DNA of 34,482 nt from Paracoccaceae bacterium. Lineage in GTDB: Bacteria; Pseudomonadota; Alphaproteobacteria; Rhodobacterales; Rhodobacteraceae. Each line of letters starts with the position of its first letter. The stretch's first letter is position 1. The notes under the pieces were generated by a model. That model was not told the origin of the DNA. It saw only the letters and a list, made by a program, of their open reading frames with translations, and searched no databases. Of the stretch, positions 9,403 to 18,074 are shown piece by piece. A program made the translations under genes and the position numbers. Location of the stretch: assembly GCA_023260935.1 (NCBI GenBank), contig JALQTL010000371.1, positions 1 to 34,482 on the forward strand. The letters are read 5' to 3'.

Positions 9403-9798
9403 CTTTCCCTCGTGGTCCCGACAGTTGGTCAAATCTGCTGATGTGCAGGTTCAACCGCACAGAGCTGTATTTCTTGTTACACTGACCTGCCCCCCGGAAT
9501 TGCGAAAGCGGTATGCCCACAGGATCGCGCCGATCAGAGGGGAAGAGGCCCGGCCAGATCCTCTGGCCCTCAAGGAATTAGGGTCAGATCTGCCGCTGCC
9601 ACAAAAGGCCCGGTCACTTGGTTGTGAGGGGCCAGCGTGGTCGTGGCGGGTTGCAGCCAGCACCGCGGCCAGTCCTCTTGCGTCCCGCTGCACATCACAA
9701 TCTTCGCAGAAGCCGGCAGTCTTCGTCATTGCCTTGTAACCGGACGTTCCCCTCTGCTTCCATCGGGAACCGCCATCATGCCGAATCCCGTTTACATC

Positions 9799-9812
9799 AC
9801 TAGAAATATAGT
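9799..9812. promoter_or_regulatory. Candidate ArsR operator (ACTA-GAAATA-TAGT)
   Basis: Short dyad in an AT-rich patch abutting the proposed ArsR start codon. Confidence 0.3.
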
Positions 9813-9813
9813 T

Positions 9814-10146
9814 ATGTTAAGCGACATGACGAACCCTGCACACGCCAAACAGATCGCACAAGCCTTGGCCTCTCTCGGGCATGAAGCGCGCCTTGGGGTC
9901 TATCGGCTGCTTGTGCGCGCCGGGGATACCGGGCTGAGCGTGGGACAATTGGTGGAGGAGTTGGGCCTTCCCGCGTCGACGCTGGCGCATCACCTGCGGA
10001 TGCTGGTCCAGTCCGGTCTGGTGATCCAGGAGAGGCAGGGGCGAGAGGTCATCAACCGACCGGACTTTGCGGCCATGGCAAGGATCACCGCCTACCTGCA
10101 AGAAGAATGCTGTTCCGGGGTGCAGCGCCGGACGGATGCCGCCTGA
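9814..10146 (+). CDS. ArsR/SmtB-family metalloregulator
   Basis: MLSDMTNPAHAKQIAQALASLGHEARLGVYRLLVRAGDTGLSVGQLVEELGLPASTLAHHLRMLVQSGLVIQERQGREVINRPDFAAMARITAYLQEECCSGVQRRTDAA: ArsR winged HTH. ATG 9814 or 9826 preferred to the upstream extension. Confidence 0.87.
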   Translation: MLSDMTNPAHAKQIAQALASLGHEARLGVYRLLVRAGDTGLSVGQLVEELGLPASTLAHHLRMLVQSGLVIQERQGREVINRPDFAAMARITAYLQEECCSGVQRRTDAA

Positions 10147-10188
10147 CCTTTTTTTGATCATCATAACCATAAAACCGGAGTAGTCGCT

Positions 10189-11238
10189 ATGTTGGATCTA
10201 TCAGCTACCCCCGAACCAAGCATCGGCGACACGATCCGCCGGTTCGCCTCGCGCCACCGCGTCTGGCTTGTCAGTCTGGCGATCCTGCTCGTCGTCTTCG
10301 TCCTTGCCCCGGGGCAGGCGCTGACCAGCAGCCGGTTCGTGGCCGGGGCCCTGATCGACACAGCGCCGTTCCTTGCCCTGTCGATTGCGGTCGCGGCCTA
10401 TGCCACGGCCAGCGGGGCTGACAACCTGATCGCCCGGGTCTTCGCCGGATCACCCCTGACGATGATCGCGGTCGTGGCGGCCTTTGGCGCGCTGTCGCCC
10501 TTCTGTTCCTGCGGCGTGATCCCGCTGATCGCGGCGCTCTTGTCCATGGGCGTGCCCTTGTCGGCGGTCATGGCCTTCTGGCTGGCCTCGCCCGTCATCG
10601 ACCCCTCGATGTTCGTGCTGACATCGGGTCTTCTGGGCGGCGAGTTTGCCATCGCCAAAACCTTGGCGGCCATCGGGCTTGGGGTGTTCGGCGGCTATGT
10701 CACCTTTGCCCTGTCGCGGGCAGGGAACCTGTCCGATCCATTGCGCCCGGGCGTCGGCAATGGCGGCTGCGGGGCGTCGGCGGTGCGCAGGCCCGGGAAG
10801 GTCGCGTGGCGCTTCTGGCAAGAACCGGCGCGGCGCGCGAAGTTCCGCAAGGAAGCGCTGTCGTCAACCCTGTTCCTGCTGAAATGGCTGACTCTGGCCT
10901 TTCTGCTCGAAAGCCTGATGCTGGCCTATGTCCCGGCGGACTGGGTCGCCTCGGCCCTGGGTGGCGAAGGGTTTGCCCCGGTTCTGACAGCAACGCTGGT
11001 GGGTGTTCCGGCCTATCTGAACGGCTACGCGGCGCTGCCGCTGGTGTCTGGACTGATCGAGCAGGGGATGGCGCCGGGTGCAGGGCTTGCCTTCCTCGTT
11101 GCCGGGGGTGTCACCTCGCTGCCTGCGGCCATCGCGGTCTTCGCGCTGGTCAAGCGTCCGGTCTTTGCGCTCTACATCGCCTTTGCCCTGATCGGCTCGC
11201 TGTCAAGCGGGCTTCTCTATCAGGCCTGGCTGTCATGA
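10189..11238 (+). CDS. Permease of the ArsP/COG0701 (SO_0444-like) family
   Basis: Multi-TM protein with GALSPFCSCGVIPLIAALLSMGVPLSAVMAFWLASPVIDPSMF and GVPAYLNGYAALPLVSGLIEQGMAPGAGLAFLVAGGVTSLPA. Confidence 0.85.
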   Translation: MLDLSATPEPSIGDTIRRFASRHRVWLVSLAILLVVFVLAPGQALTSSRFVAGALIDTAPFLALSIAVAAYATASGADNLIARVFAGSPLTMIAVVAAFGALSPFCSCGVIPLIAALLSMGVPLSAVMAFWLASPVIDPSMFVLTSGLLGGEFAIAKTLAAIGLGVFGGYVTFALSRAGNLSDPLRPGVGNGGCGASAVRRPGKVAWRFWQEPARRAKFRKEALSSTLFLLKWLTLAFLLESLMLAYVPADWVASALGGEGFAPVLTATLVGVPAYLNGYAALPLVSGLIEQGMAPGAGLAFLVAGGVTSLPAAIAVFALVKRPVFALYIAFALIGSLSSGLLYQAWLS

Positions 11239-11690
11239 GTGGCGGGATCACCCATATCCTCTGCGGCGTCGATGGCTCGGCCCCGGCATGCGTCGCGGCC
11301 GACCGGGCGGCCGATCTGGCCCGCACCTTGGGTGCGCGGTTGACCTTTGTCGCGGTGGCCCGCGCGGGAATACCCGATCCGGCGCTAGTCGGATACATGC
11401 AGGTCGAAGGCCTTGGCGAGGAACCTGTCCCGCTTCTGCCCGAGGCCGCCGAGCGCTGCCTGTCCATCGCACTGACCAAGGCGTCCGCCAAAGGCTACAC
11501 GGGCGCGGCGCGTCTGGTCCGAACCGGCAAGGTGGCAGAAACGCTGATCGCTGTCGCGGATGAGATCGGGGCGGATGCGATTGCCATCGGTCGGCACCGC
11601 CATTCCGGACTGCGCCGCGCTGTTGTCGGATCCGTCGCGCAACAGATCGCAGACCGCACGTCGCACACCATCCTTTCCTGTTGCTGCTAG
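11235..11690 (+). CDS. Universal stress protein (UspA family) ending in Cys-Cys-Cys
   Basis: MSGGITHILCGVDGSAPACVAADRAADLARTLGARLTFVAVARA...GADAIAIGRHRHSGLRRAVVGSVAQQIADRTSHTILSCCC; ATGA overlap with the permease. Confidence 0.85.
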   Translation: MSGGITHILCGVDGSAPACVAADRAADLARTLGARLTFVAVARAGIPDPALVGYMQVEGLGEEPVPLLPEAAERCLSIALTKASAKGYTGAARLVRTGKVAETLIAVADEIGADAIAIGRHRHSGLRRAVVGSVAQQIADRTSHTILSCCC

Positions 11691-11859
11691 GGTAAGTGCA
11701 TGATGATCCGTTTGGAACTGGCCAATCCCCGACACCCGGATGAGCGAAAGCTGTTACCAACCGGCCACGCGGCGATACACCTTTTGGTTCCCTGCTTCAT
11801 GCTCTCCAACCTTTTCCGGGAAAGGCCAGGATGAGACGAGGGAATTCAGGCAGGGGAAC

Positions 11860-14445
11860 CTATTTCGCGATCAACCCGCGTGCCGAACCCGCGATCAGCA
11901 GGGCAACATCACCCATGGCGCGCAGGGGCGAGATATTGGGCGGAATTGCCAGATAGCGCGGGCGCCATTCGGGCTGGAACTTCTGCTTGAAGGCCCGCAG
12001 CCCCTCAAAATTGTAGAATGCGCCCCCGTGGCGATAGATCAGCCGCCCGAAGCGGTTCCAGGAACGGGACACCGACCTTTCGGACAAACCGGAAAGCGGC
12101 GCCATCCCAAGACTGAATTCTTCGGCCCCTTCATCCCGGTAATGCTCGATCAGGCTGAGGAACATGAACTCCATCAGGCCGGATGCTTCCTCGGGCAAGT
12201 AGCGCATCAGATCGACCGTGATATTGCGCCCGCCCTTGCCTTTCATGACATTGGCAAAGGCGATGACCCTGCCATCCTTGCGCACAACGGCAATATCGAA
12301 CAGCGCAAGATAGGCGGGGTCGAACCGGCCAACCGAAAATCCCTTTTCGCGGCCCGTCTTGCCGCCCAGCCACGCATCCGAGATAACGGCCAATTCGTCG
12401 ATCAGGGCCACGTCATGGGGTGCCGAAAGCAAGGCGAATTCGTACCCGTCCCGTTGGCGCTTGTTCATCGCCGTGCGCATGTTCTTGAACCTGCCGCCGG
12501 CAAGGCTGAACTCCGGCAGGCGGATAACCGCTTCCTCGCCGATCTTGTGAAGCGTCAGGCCAAGCTCCACCCACAGCGGCAGGTTGCTGGCACTGACTTC
12601 ATAAAAGACCGGGCGCGCGTTGGCGCGGGTGGCCTGATCGGCAAAGGACCAGACCAGCGCCTCAAACTCTTCCACCTTGCCCACCGGATCGCCAAGCACG
12701 ATCCATGATGCCCCATGAATGCCGTACATGAGAAAGGCATTGCCGCTGTCAGAAAACAGGAACCGCTTGTCCCCGGTCTGGCTAAGCCAGCATTGCGGGT
12801 CATCCGCCCCGGCACAAAGACCGGCAGCATGGGGCAGGGCATCGGGTTCGGGATCTTTGGTCAGATCCTTTCGGATCGGGCGGGTCAGCAGATAGATGCC
12901 GAAAAAGAACAGCAATGCCGTTGCCGCAAGCCCCGCGCGCAAGGCCCGTGGCGTGTTTGAGTCCCGCGAAAATTCGGACCACAGATCGTTAGAATAAGGA
13001 ACGGCCTTGTGGATGAAGAAAAAGAACGCCGCCGCGGCCGCGCCCGCCCCGATGACCGTGGCAAACCAGCGAAGATCAAAGACACCCGAGGTCAGCTGAC
13101 CAGGGCGGTCGAATGCCTTGCGGAAGGGAAGAAGCACAAGCGCGCCCGCGCCAAGGAAGGCTGCGTTCTGGGCACCAAAGTCATTCAGAAGCGACGCCAC
13201 AGCCCCGGCCAGCAGGGCGCCGACGGCAAACCACCAGGCCGAGGAAACCCGAAGCGCAAGGCCATGCGAAACGATGATCAGGGCAACCCCGGCAATGGCC
13301 GAAGCAAGGGTGCCGCCTTCCAGCAGCAGGGCGCCGACAATATCGCCTTCAGAGATTGCTGCGGCACGCACCGTGGGAAGCATGGTGATCAGAAGCAGCC
13401 ACACCCCGAAGCCAAAGGTTACCGCAGCAACAAGACCCGGCGAAAACCCGTGCAGGGTGGCGACAGCCGGTTGCAGGGCGGGGGCCCGCGCCAGCAGGCG
13501 GCTGCCAAGGCCTTTGGCAAGCCGGATCTCGTTCAGCGCCACCAGCAGAAAGGCCAACGCGAATGGCACAAGATAATAGATCAGACGGAACAAGAGCAGC
13601 GCCGCCGCCGCATCGCTGACCGGCACCGAGGCAGGCATTGTTCCCAGGACAACGGTTTCGAACACGCCAACCCCGCCGGGAACGTGGCTGAGCACGCCGA
13701 TCATCGTTGCCGCGGCGTAAACCGCGACAAAGATCGTGTAATCCGGCTTGCCCGCCGGCAGCAGCACCCACAGCGCAAAAGACGCAGCCGCAATGTCGAT
13801 CAGGGTCACCACAAGTTGCCCGCCAAGATCGGGCAGGGGCGGCAGCCGCAAGGCGTGGCCACGAATGCTGACAGAACGCTGGGTAGCGGACAGCCAGACG
13901 ATCAGCCCCACGGAAAGCGCCACGATCAGACCGGCCACGCCTTGTATCGTCGGGGCCGCAAAGGGCAGCAGGGCCCCCACCGCGCCGGGGTGAAAGGCCA
14001 GCGCCGCCACGCCCACAAGCGTAAGCCCGGTTCCAAGGGCAAGGGCGATATAGCCCGAAACCGCAGCCACCTCAAAGGCGTTCAGGCCAACGGCGGAATA
14101 GATCCGATAGCGCACGGCACCACCGGAGACGACGCTGACCCCGATCGTGTTCCCGAAGGCATAGCCCAGAAAACCGCCAAGGGCGACGATGCGCCGATCA
14201 AGCCGTTTCCCGATGAAGCGCAATCCGAACCAGTCGTAAAAGATCAGCGCGACGTAACCGATGGCCGTGGCACCCAAAGCTGCGGCAAGAACCGATGCCG
14301 GGGTTGCCTTGATCTGCGCCGCGACATCGGCAGCGTTGACGGGTTTCAGCAGGTGGTAGAGCGCATAAAGCCCAAGCGCAAACAGCACGATACCCAGAAG
14401 AACAGGCGTGGCCCTCCGCAGGGATTGAAGGTTCAGTCGCGCCAT
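11860..14445 (-). CDS. mprF: Bifunctional lysylphosphatidylglycerol flippase/synthetase MprF
   Basis: About 861 aa: TM flippase domain (GYAFGNTIGVSVVSGGAVRYRIYSAVGL) plus C-terminal GNAT-like synthase domain (DKRFLFSDSGNAFLMYGIHGASWIVLGDPVG... RHGGAFYNFEGLRAFKQKFQPEWRPRYLA). ATG 14445 preferred over 14562. Confidence 0.92.
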   Translation of the reverse strand: MARLNLQSLRRATPVLLGIVLFALGLYALYHLLKPVNAADVAAQIKATPASVLAAALGATAIGYVALIFYDWFGLRFIGKRLDRRIVALGGFLGYAFGNTIGVSVVSGGAVRYRIYSAVGLNAFEVAAVSGYIALALGTGLTLVGVAALAFHPGAVGALLPFAAPTIQGVAGLIVALSVGLIVWLSATQRSVSIRGHALRLPPLPDLGGQLVVTLIDIAAASFALWVLLPAGKPDYTIFVAVYAAATMIGVLSHVPGGVGVFETVVLGTMPASVPVSDAAAALLLFRLIYYLVPFALAFLLVALNEIRLAKGLGSRLLARAPALQPAVATLHGFSPGLVAAVTFGFGVWLLLITMLPTVRAAAISEGDIVGALLLEGGTLASAIAGVALIIVSHGLALRVSSAWWFAVGALLAGAVASLLNDFGAQNAAFLGAGALVLLPFRKAFDRPGQLTSGVFDLRWFATVIGAGAAAAAFFFFIHKAVPYSNDLWSEFSRDSNTPRALRAGLAATALLFFFGIYLLTRPIRKDLTKDPEPDALPHAAGLCAGADDPQCWLSQTGDKRFLFSDSGNAFLMYGIHGASWIVLGDPVGKVEEFEALVWSFADQATRANARPVFYEVSASNLPLWVELGLTLHKIGEEAVIRLPEFSLAGGRFKNMRTAMNKRQRDGYEFALLSAPHDVALIDELAVISDAWLGGKTGREKGFSVGRFDPAYLALFDIAVVRKDGRVIAFANVMKGKGGRNITVDLMRYLPEEASGLMEFMFLSLIEHYRDEGAEEFSLGMAPLSGLSERSVSRSWNRFGRLIYRHGGAFYNFEGLRAFKQKFQPEWRPRYLAIPPNISPLRAMGDVALLIAGSARGLIAK

Positions 14446-14667
14446 CCCGCCCTCTTGTCCGCTTGAAGCGATGGTTTGCAGGATCGTTCTTAGACTTCCA
14501 GACACATGCCCGAAACCGCCAAACGTGCCGATGCGACGCTTCTTACGAAATTGTAGAGACATGGAAAAGCGATCCTTGGTCGCGGTCCCCGAATACCTGC
14601 GGCAGGCAGGTCCAAAAGCGGGCGCTGGTGCGATCTGCCAGACCGGTCCAGACAGATGCGCCCGCGC

Positions 14668-15144
14668 TTATGCCCGGGCCATGGGCTGCGGGCAGGCATC
14701 GGCCAGCGTTTCCGGCACGCTCAAAAGCGCCTCCAGCCCGCAATTTCCATGGGTCAGATCCGCAAGTGTCACCATATCAAGTTCATGGTAGAAGGCTTCA
14801 ACCGCACGCGCGATAAAGCCGCGCAAGCGGCATTCGTTCGAAAGCGGGCAGGTGTTGGTTTCGGGGTCAAAGCATTCCGCGAAAGGATGCCCTGCTTCGA
14901 ATACGCGAAAGACAGATCCCATCGAAATCTGCTCAGGCGCCCGCGCCAACCGCAGCCCGCCATGCCTGCCGCGCAGCGTTTCGATGAAGCCATGCGCCTG
15001 TAGACCATTCACCACCTGCAAAAGATGGTTCAGCGACGCGTTGCTGACTTGGGCGATTTCCGCTGTGCGCAGGGTCTTGCCCTGATTGCAGGCGCAGGCC
15101 ATCAGCACACGCGCGGCCAGATTGGTCTTTGTTGTAAGGCGCAT
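14668..15144 (-). CDS. nsrR: Rrf2-family transcriptional regulator, NsrR-like
   Basis: MRLTTKTNLAARVLMACACNQGKTLRTAEIAQVSNASLNHLLQVVNGLQAHGFIETLRGRHGGLRLARAPEQISMGSVFRVFE..., cluster ligand set ECFDPETNTCPLSNECRLRG (CX7CX5C). Confidence 0.82.
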   Translation of the reverse strand: MRLTTKTNLAARVLMACACNQGKTLRTAEIAQVSNASLNHLLQVVNGLQAHGFIETLRGRHGGLRLARAPEQISMGSVFRVFEAGHPFAECFDPETNTCPLSNECRLRGFIARAVEAFYHELDMVTLADLTHGNCGLEALLSVPETLADACPQPMARA

Positions 15145-15157
15145 CGAAGTCCCATTT

Positions 15158-15187
15158 GCGGCGCAACTTTTTCAGTTTTTACGCCGC
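15158..15187. repeat. Inverted repeat GCGGCG-N18-CGCCGC with nested AACT-TTTTC-AGTT
   Basis: Read directly just upstream of the nsrR-like start codon. Confidence 0.45.
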
Positions 15188-15203
15188 CAAGGTGGAAAGA
15201 AAC

Positions 15204-15217
15204 ATGATCCAGATCAC
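15204..15217. promoter_or_regulatory. Candidate FNR/CRP-family box ATGAT-CCAG-ATCAC
   Basis: Core TGAT-N4-ATCA matches FNR spacing (TTGAT-N4-ATCAA), one mismatch at each outer position; in the divergent region between the nsrR-like and flavoprotein genes. Confidence 0.4.
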
Positions 15218-15494
15218 ATTTGAACGTTCCGGGCTGCGACAAGTCCCTTCAAGCACTCATGTGAGCGATGTGTTGATTTCTGCTAAGGTCGGGGAAATTC
15301 CTTGCCCCCGGCGCGGCGGCGGGCTGCGATCAGTGTAACCCTGCGCAATAGATCATCGCTGAAACCTTGCGGGATGCACAGCGCCAGCCAGAGTTTTTGT
15401 TTGCCAAGGGTGTAACAATTCGTAGCCTCAGGGGAATAGGACATGGCTGCTCGGAACATTCGGGCTGCTCCCTGAGTGACATGAGGGACGACGC

Positions 15495-17651
15495 TTGAAG
15501 AAACCGATCCTCTTTCTCATCGCTGCGGCGGTGGTTCTTGCTCTGCTTTTCGGGCTGCGCGGCCAATCCCTAGATCTGGAAAGCCTGAGGGCGACGCTTG
15601 ACCGGCTGCGGGTCTGGCAGGAAAGCCATGGGCTGACGCTGATGCTGGCCTTCTTTGCGCTTTACGTTGTGGTGACGGCGCTGTCATTGCCCTTTGCGGT
15701 CTGGATGACGCTGGCCGCCGGGGCCTTGTTCGGCTTCTGGAAAGGCCTGTTGATCGTGTCCTTCGCGTCGACCATCGGGGCCACGCTGGCCTTTCTGGCG
15801 GCGCGCTACCTGTTGCGCGACTGGGTTCACGAAAAGCTTGGCAACCGGGCGGCCGCAATTGACGAAGGCCTGCGCCGGGACGGGCCGTTCTTCCTGTTCT
15901 CGCTGCGGCTGATCCCGGTCATCCCCTTCTTCGCGGTCAACCTGCTGATGGGGCTGACGCCAGTTGGGGCGGGCACCTTCTATCTGGTGAGTCAGGCTGG
16001 CATGCTGGCCGGCACGGCGGCCTATGTGAACGCGGGAACGCAGCTTGCCGGGCTGGAAAGCCTTTCGGGCATCGTATCCCCCGCCCTGCTTTTATCCTTT
16101 GCCGTTCTGGGCATCTTTCCATGGATCGCGCGCATGGTCGTGAACCTGCTGAAACGCCGCAAGGTCTTTGCCAGATGGAAACGCCCAACCTCTTTTGACC
16201 GCAACCTGATTGTCATCGGCGCGGGCGCGGCAGGCCTTGTTTCGGCCTATATCGCGGCCGCGACAAAGGCGAAGGTCACGCTGGTGGAAAGCCACAGGAT
16301 GGGCGGCGACTGCCTGAACTATGGCTGCGTCCCGTCAAAGGCGCTGATCAAAAGCGCCAAGCTGGCGCATCAGATGCGCCAGGCCGATCATTACGGGCTG
16401 GAACCCGTAGAGCCTAAGGTGCCCTTTGCCCGGGTGATGGCCCGGGTGCATCAGGTGATCGCCGATATCGCCCCGCATGACAGCGTGGAGCGGTACACGA
16501 ATCTTGGGGTCGAGGTGCTGGAGGGGTATGCCAAGCTGATCGATCCTTGGACGGTCGAAATTGCGATGAACGACGGCAGCACCCGCCGCCTGACCACCCG
16601 CGCCATCATCATCGCCACCGGCGCGCAGCCCTTTGTGCCGCCCCTGCCGGGGATCGAAGACGTGGGCTTCATGACTTCGGATACGATGTGGGACGCGCTG
16701 AAAGACCGCCAGACCGCGCCGAAGCGGCTGGTGGTGCTGGGCGGCGGGCCCATAGGGTCGGAACTGGCGCAAAGCTTTGCCCGGCTGGGGTCGGAAGTGA
16801 CGCAGATCGAAATGGCGCCCCGGATCATGATCCGCGAGGATGAAGAGGTTTCGGCGTTGGTCAAGGGCTCGCTTGAGGCGGACGGGGTCAAGGTGCTGAC
16901 CGGGCACAAGGCGCTGTCCTGTGGTGTCACGGATGGCCGCAAGTGGCTGGAGGTGGAACATCAGGGCCAGACCCGCCGCATCGAATTCGATGACATGATC
17001 GTTGCCGTCGGCCGGGCCCCGCGTCTGAACGGCTTTGGTCTGGAAGAGTTGGGGATCAAGGTCAACCGCGTGGTTGAGACGAACGAATATCTTGAAACAC
17101 TCTATCCCAACATCCTTGCCGCAGGCGATGTGGCGGGCCCCTATCAGTTCACCCACACCGCCGGTCATCAGGCGTGGTTCGCCGCCGTCAATGCGCTGTT
17201 CGGCGATCTGAAGCGGTTCAAGGCCGATTACCGGGTGATCCCCTGGGCCACCTTTACCGACCCCGAGGTGGCGCGGGTGGGCCTTTCCGAAGCCGAGGCG
17301 AAGGAAAAAGGCATCGCGGTCGAGGTGACGCGCTATGGCATGGATGATCTGGATCGGGCGATTGCCGACGGATCGGCGCATGGCTTCGTGAAGGTGCTGA
17401 CCCCCCCGGGCAAGGACCGCATCCTTGGCGTCACCATCGTGGGAGAACATGCGGGCGACCTGATCGCCGAATTCGTGCTGGCGATGAAGCACGGGCTGGG
17501 GTTGGGCAAGATCCTTGGCACGATCCACATTTATCCCACCTTGGCCGAGGCGAACAAATACGCCGCCGGCGAATGGCGCCGCGCGCATGTAAACCCGCGC
17601 CTTCTGGCCATTGTGGAACGCTTCCACCGCTGGCGCCGCAGACAGGCCTGA
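15495..17651 (+). CDS. Fusion: N-terminal VTT/SNARE-associated (TVP38/TMEM64) membrane domain plus C-terminal MerA/Lpd-like FAD-dependent pyridine nucleotide-disulfide oxidoreductase
   Basis: 718 aa, TTG start. N-terminus: LPFAVWMTLAAGALFGFWKGLLIVSFASTIGATLAFLAARYLLRDWV...FFLFSLRLIPVIPFFAVNLLMGLTPVGAGTFYLVSQAGMLAGTAAYVNAGTQL. C-terminus: NLIVIGAGAAGLVSAYIAAATKAKVTLVESHRMGGDCLNYGCVPSKALIKSAK... Confidence 0.92.
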   Translation: MKKPILFLIAAAVVLALLFGLRGQSLDLESLRATLDRLRVWQESHGLTLMLAFFALYVVVTALSLPFAVWMTLAAGALFGFWKGLLIVSFASTIGATLAFLAARYLLRDWVHEKLGNRAAAIDEGLRRDGPFFLFSLRLIPVIPFFAVNLLMGLTPVGAGTFYLVSQAGMLAGTAAYVNAGTQLAGLESLSGIVSPALLLSFAVLGIFPWIARMVVNLLKRRKVFARWKRPTSFDRNLIVIGAGAAGLVSAYIAAATKAKVTLVESHRMGGDCLNYGCVPSKALIKSAKLAHQMRQADHYGLEPVEPKVPFARVMARVHQVIADIAPHDSVERYTNLGVEVLEGYAKLIDPWTVEIAMNDGSTRRLTTRAIIIATGAQPFVPPLPGIEDVGFMTSDTMWDALKDRQTAPKRLVVLGGGPIGSELAQSFARLGSEVTQIEMAPRIMIREDEEVSALVKGSLEADGVKVLTGHKALSCGVTDGRKWLEVEHQGQTRRIEFDDMIVAVGRAPRLNGFGLEELGIKVNRVVETNEYLETLYPNILAAGDVAGPYQFTHTAGHQAWFAAVNALFGDLKRFKADYRVIPWATFTDPEVARVGLSEAEAKEKGIAVEVTRYGMDDLDRAIADGSAHGFVKVLTPPGKDRILGVTIVGEHAGDLIAEFVLAMKHGLGLGKILGTIHIYPTLAEANKYAAGEWRRAHVNPRLLAIVERFHRWRRRQA

Positions 17652-17928
17652 TAACACCCGCACCCAGCCAAGGGGGCGACCGGTGGCGGCAAGGGTGGTT
17701 CTGTCGCTATGCCGCTTTTCTGCCTTCTTGCCGGCGCGGCAGGGTTGGCCACGGCTTCGAGCGCAGACACTGCTTGCGCCCAGTCCAGACGGTAGGGATG
17801 GAAACCAATGGGCCAGATGCGCGTTCACGATCTGAAAACAGGTAAACAGCGCGCCAAGGGGTCAAGCCTTCTGCCTTGATATGGACAACTTGGGCAAACA
17901 CATTCAGCAAGCTTCCCATCCGCAGCAG

Positions 17929-17976
17929 CCGGGGCCAGCCCCCCGGACCCCTCGGGGATATTATGAACAGATGAAG
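17929..17976. repeat. Palindrome-rich intergenic motif (CCGGGGCCAGCCCCCCGGACCCCTCGGGGATATTATGAACAGATGAAG)
   Basis: GGGGC-CA-GCCCC hairpin followed by a second GC dyad and an AT-rich tail; resembles intergenic sequence I recall from Rhodobacteraceae genomes. A related GGGGGCCAGCCCCCCGG occurs near 27006-27022. Confidence 0.4.
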
Positions 17977-18074
17977 GCAAAGGGGCCGGCCGATCACATG
18001 GTTTTGCAGATACCAAACCCCGCACCCTGTGCGACAGTGCCTGACCCCCCGGACAGAGGCGCGAGAGCCAGGAC

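Noticed and set aside
11740-14466. Plus-strand ORFs 11740..12708 (322 aa) and 13009..14466 (485 aa)
   Set aside because: Antisense to MprF; low-complexity Arg/Gln/Gly/His composition without recognisable domains, typical of GC-rich shadow frames.
15271-15289. Second FNR-like site TTGATTTCTGCTAA
   Set aside because: Only the left half-site matches TTGAT-N4-ATCAA; the right half is poor.
16335-17828. Minus-strand 497-aa ORF
   Set aside because: Shadow of the VTT-flavoprotein gene; no recognisable domain.
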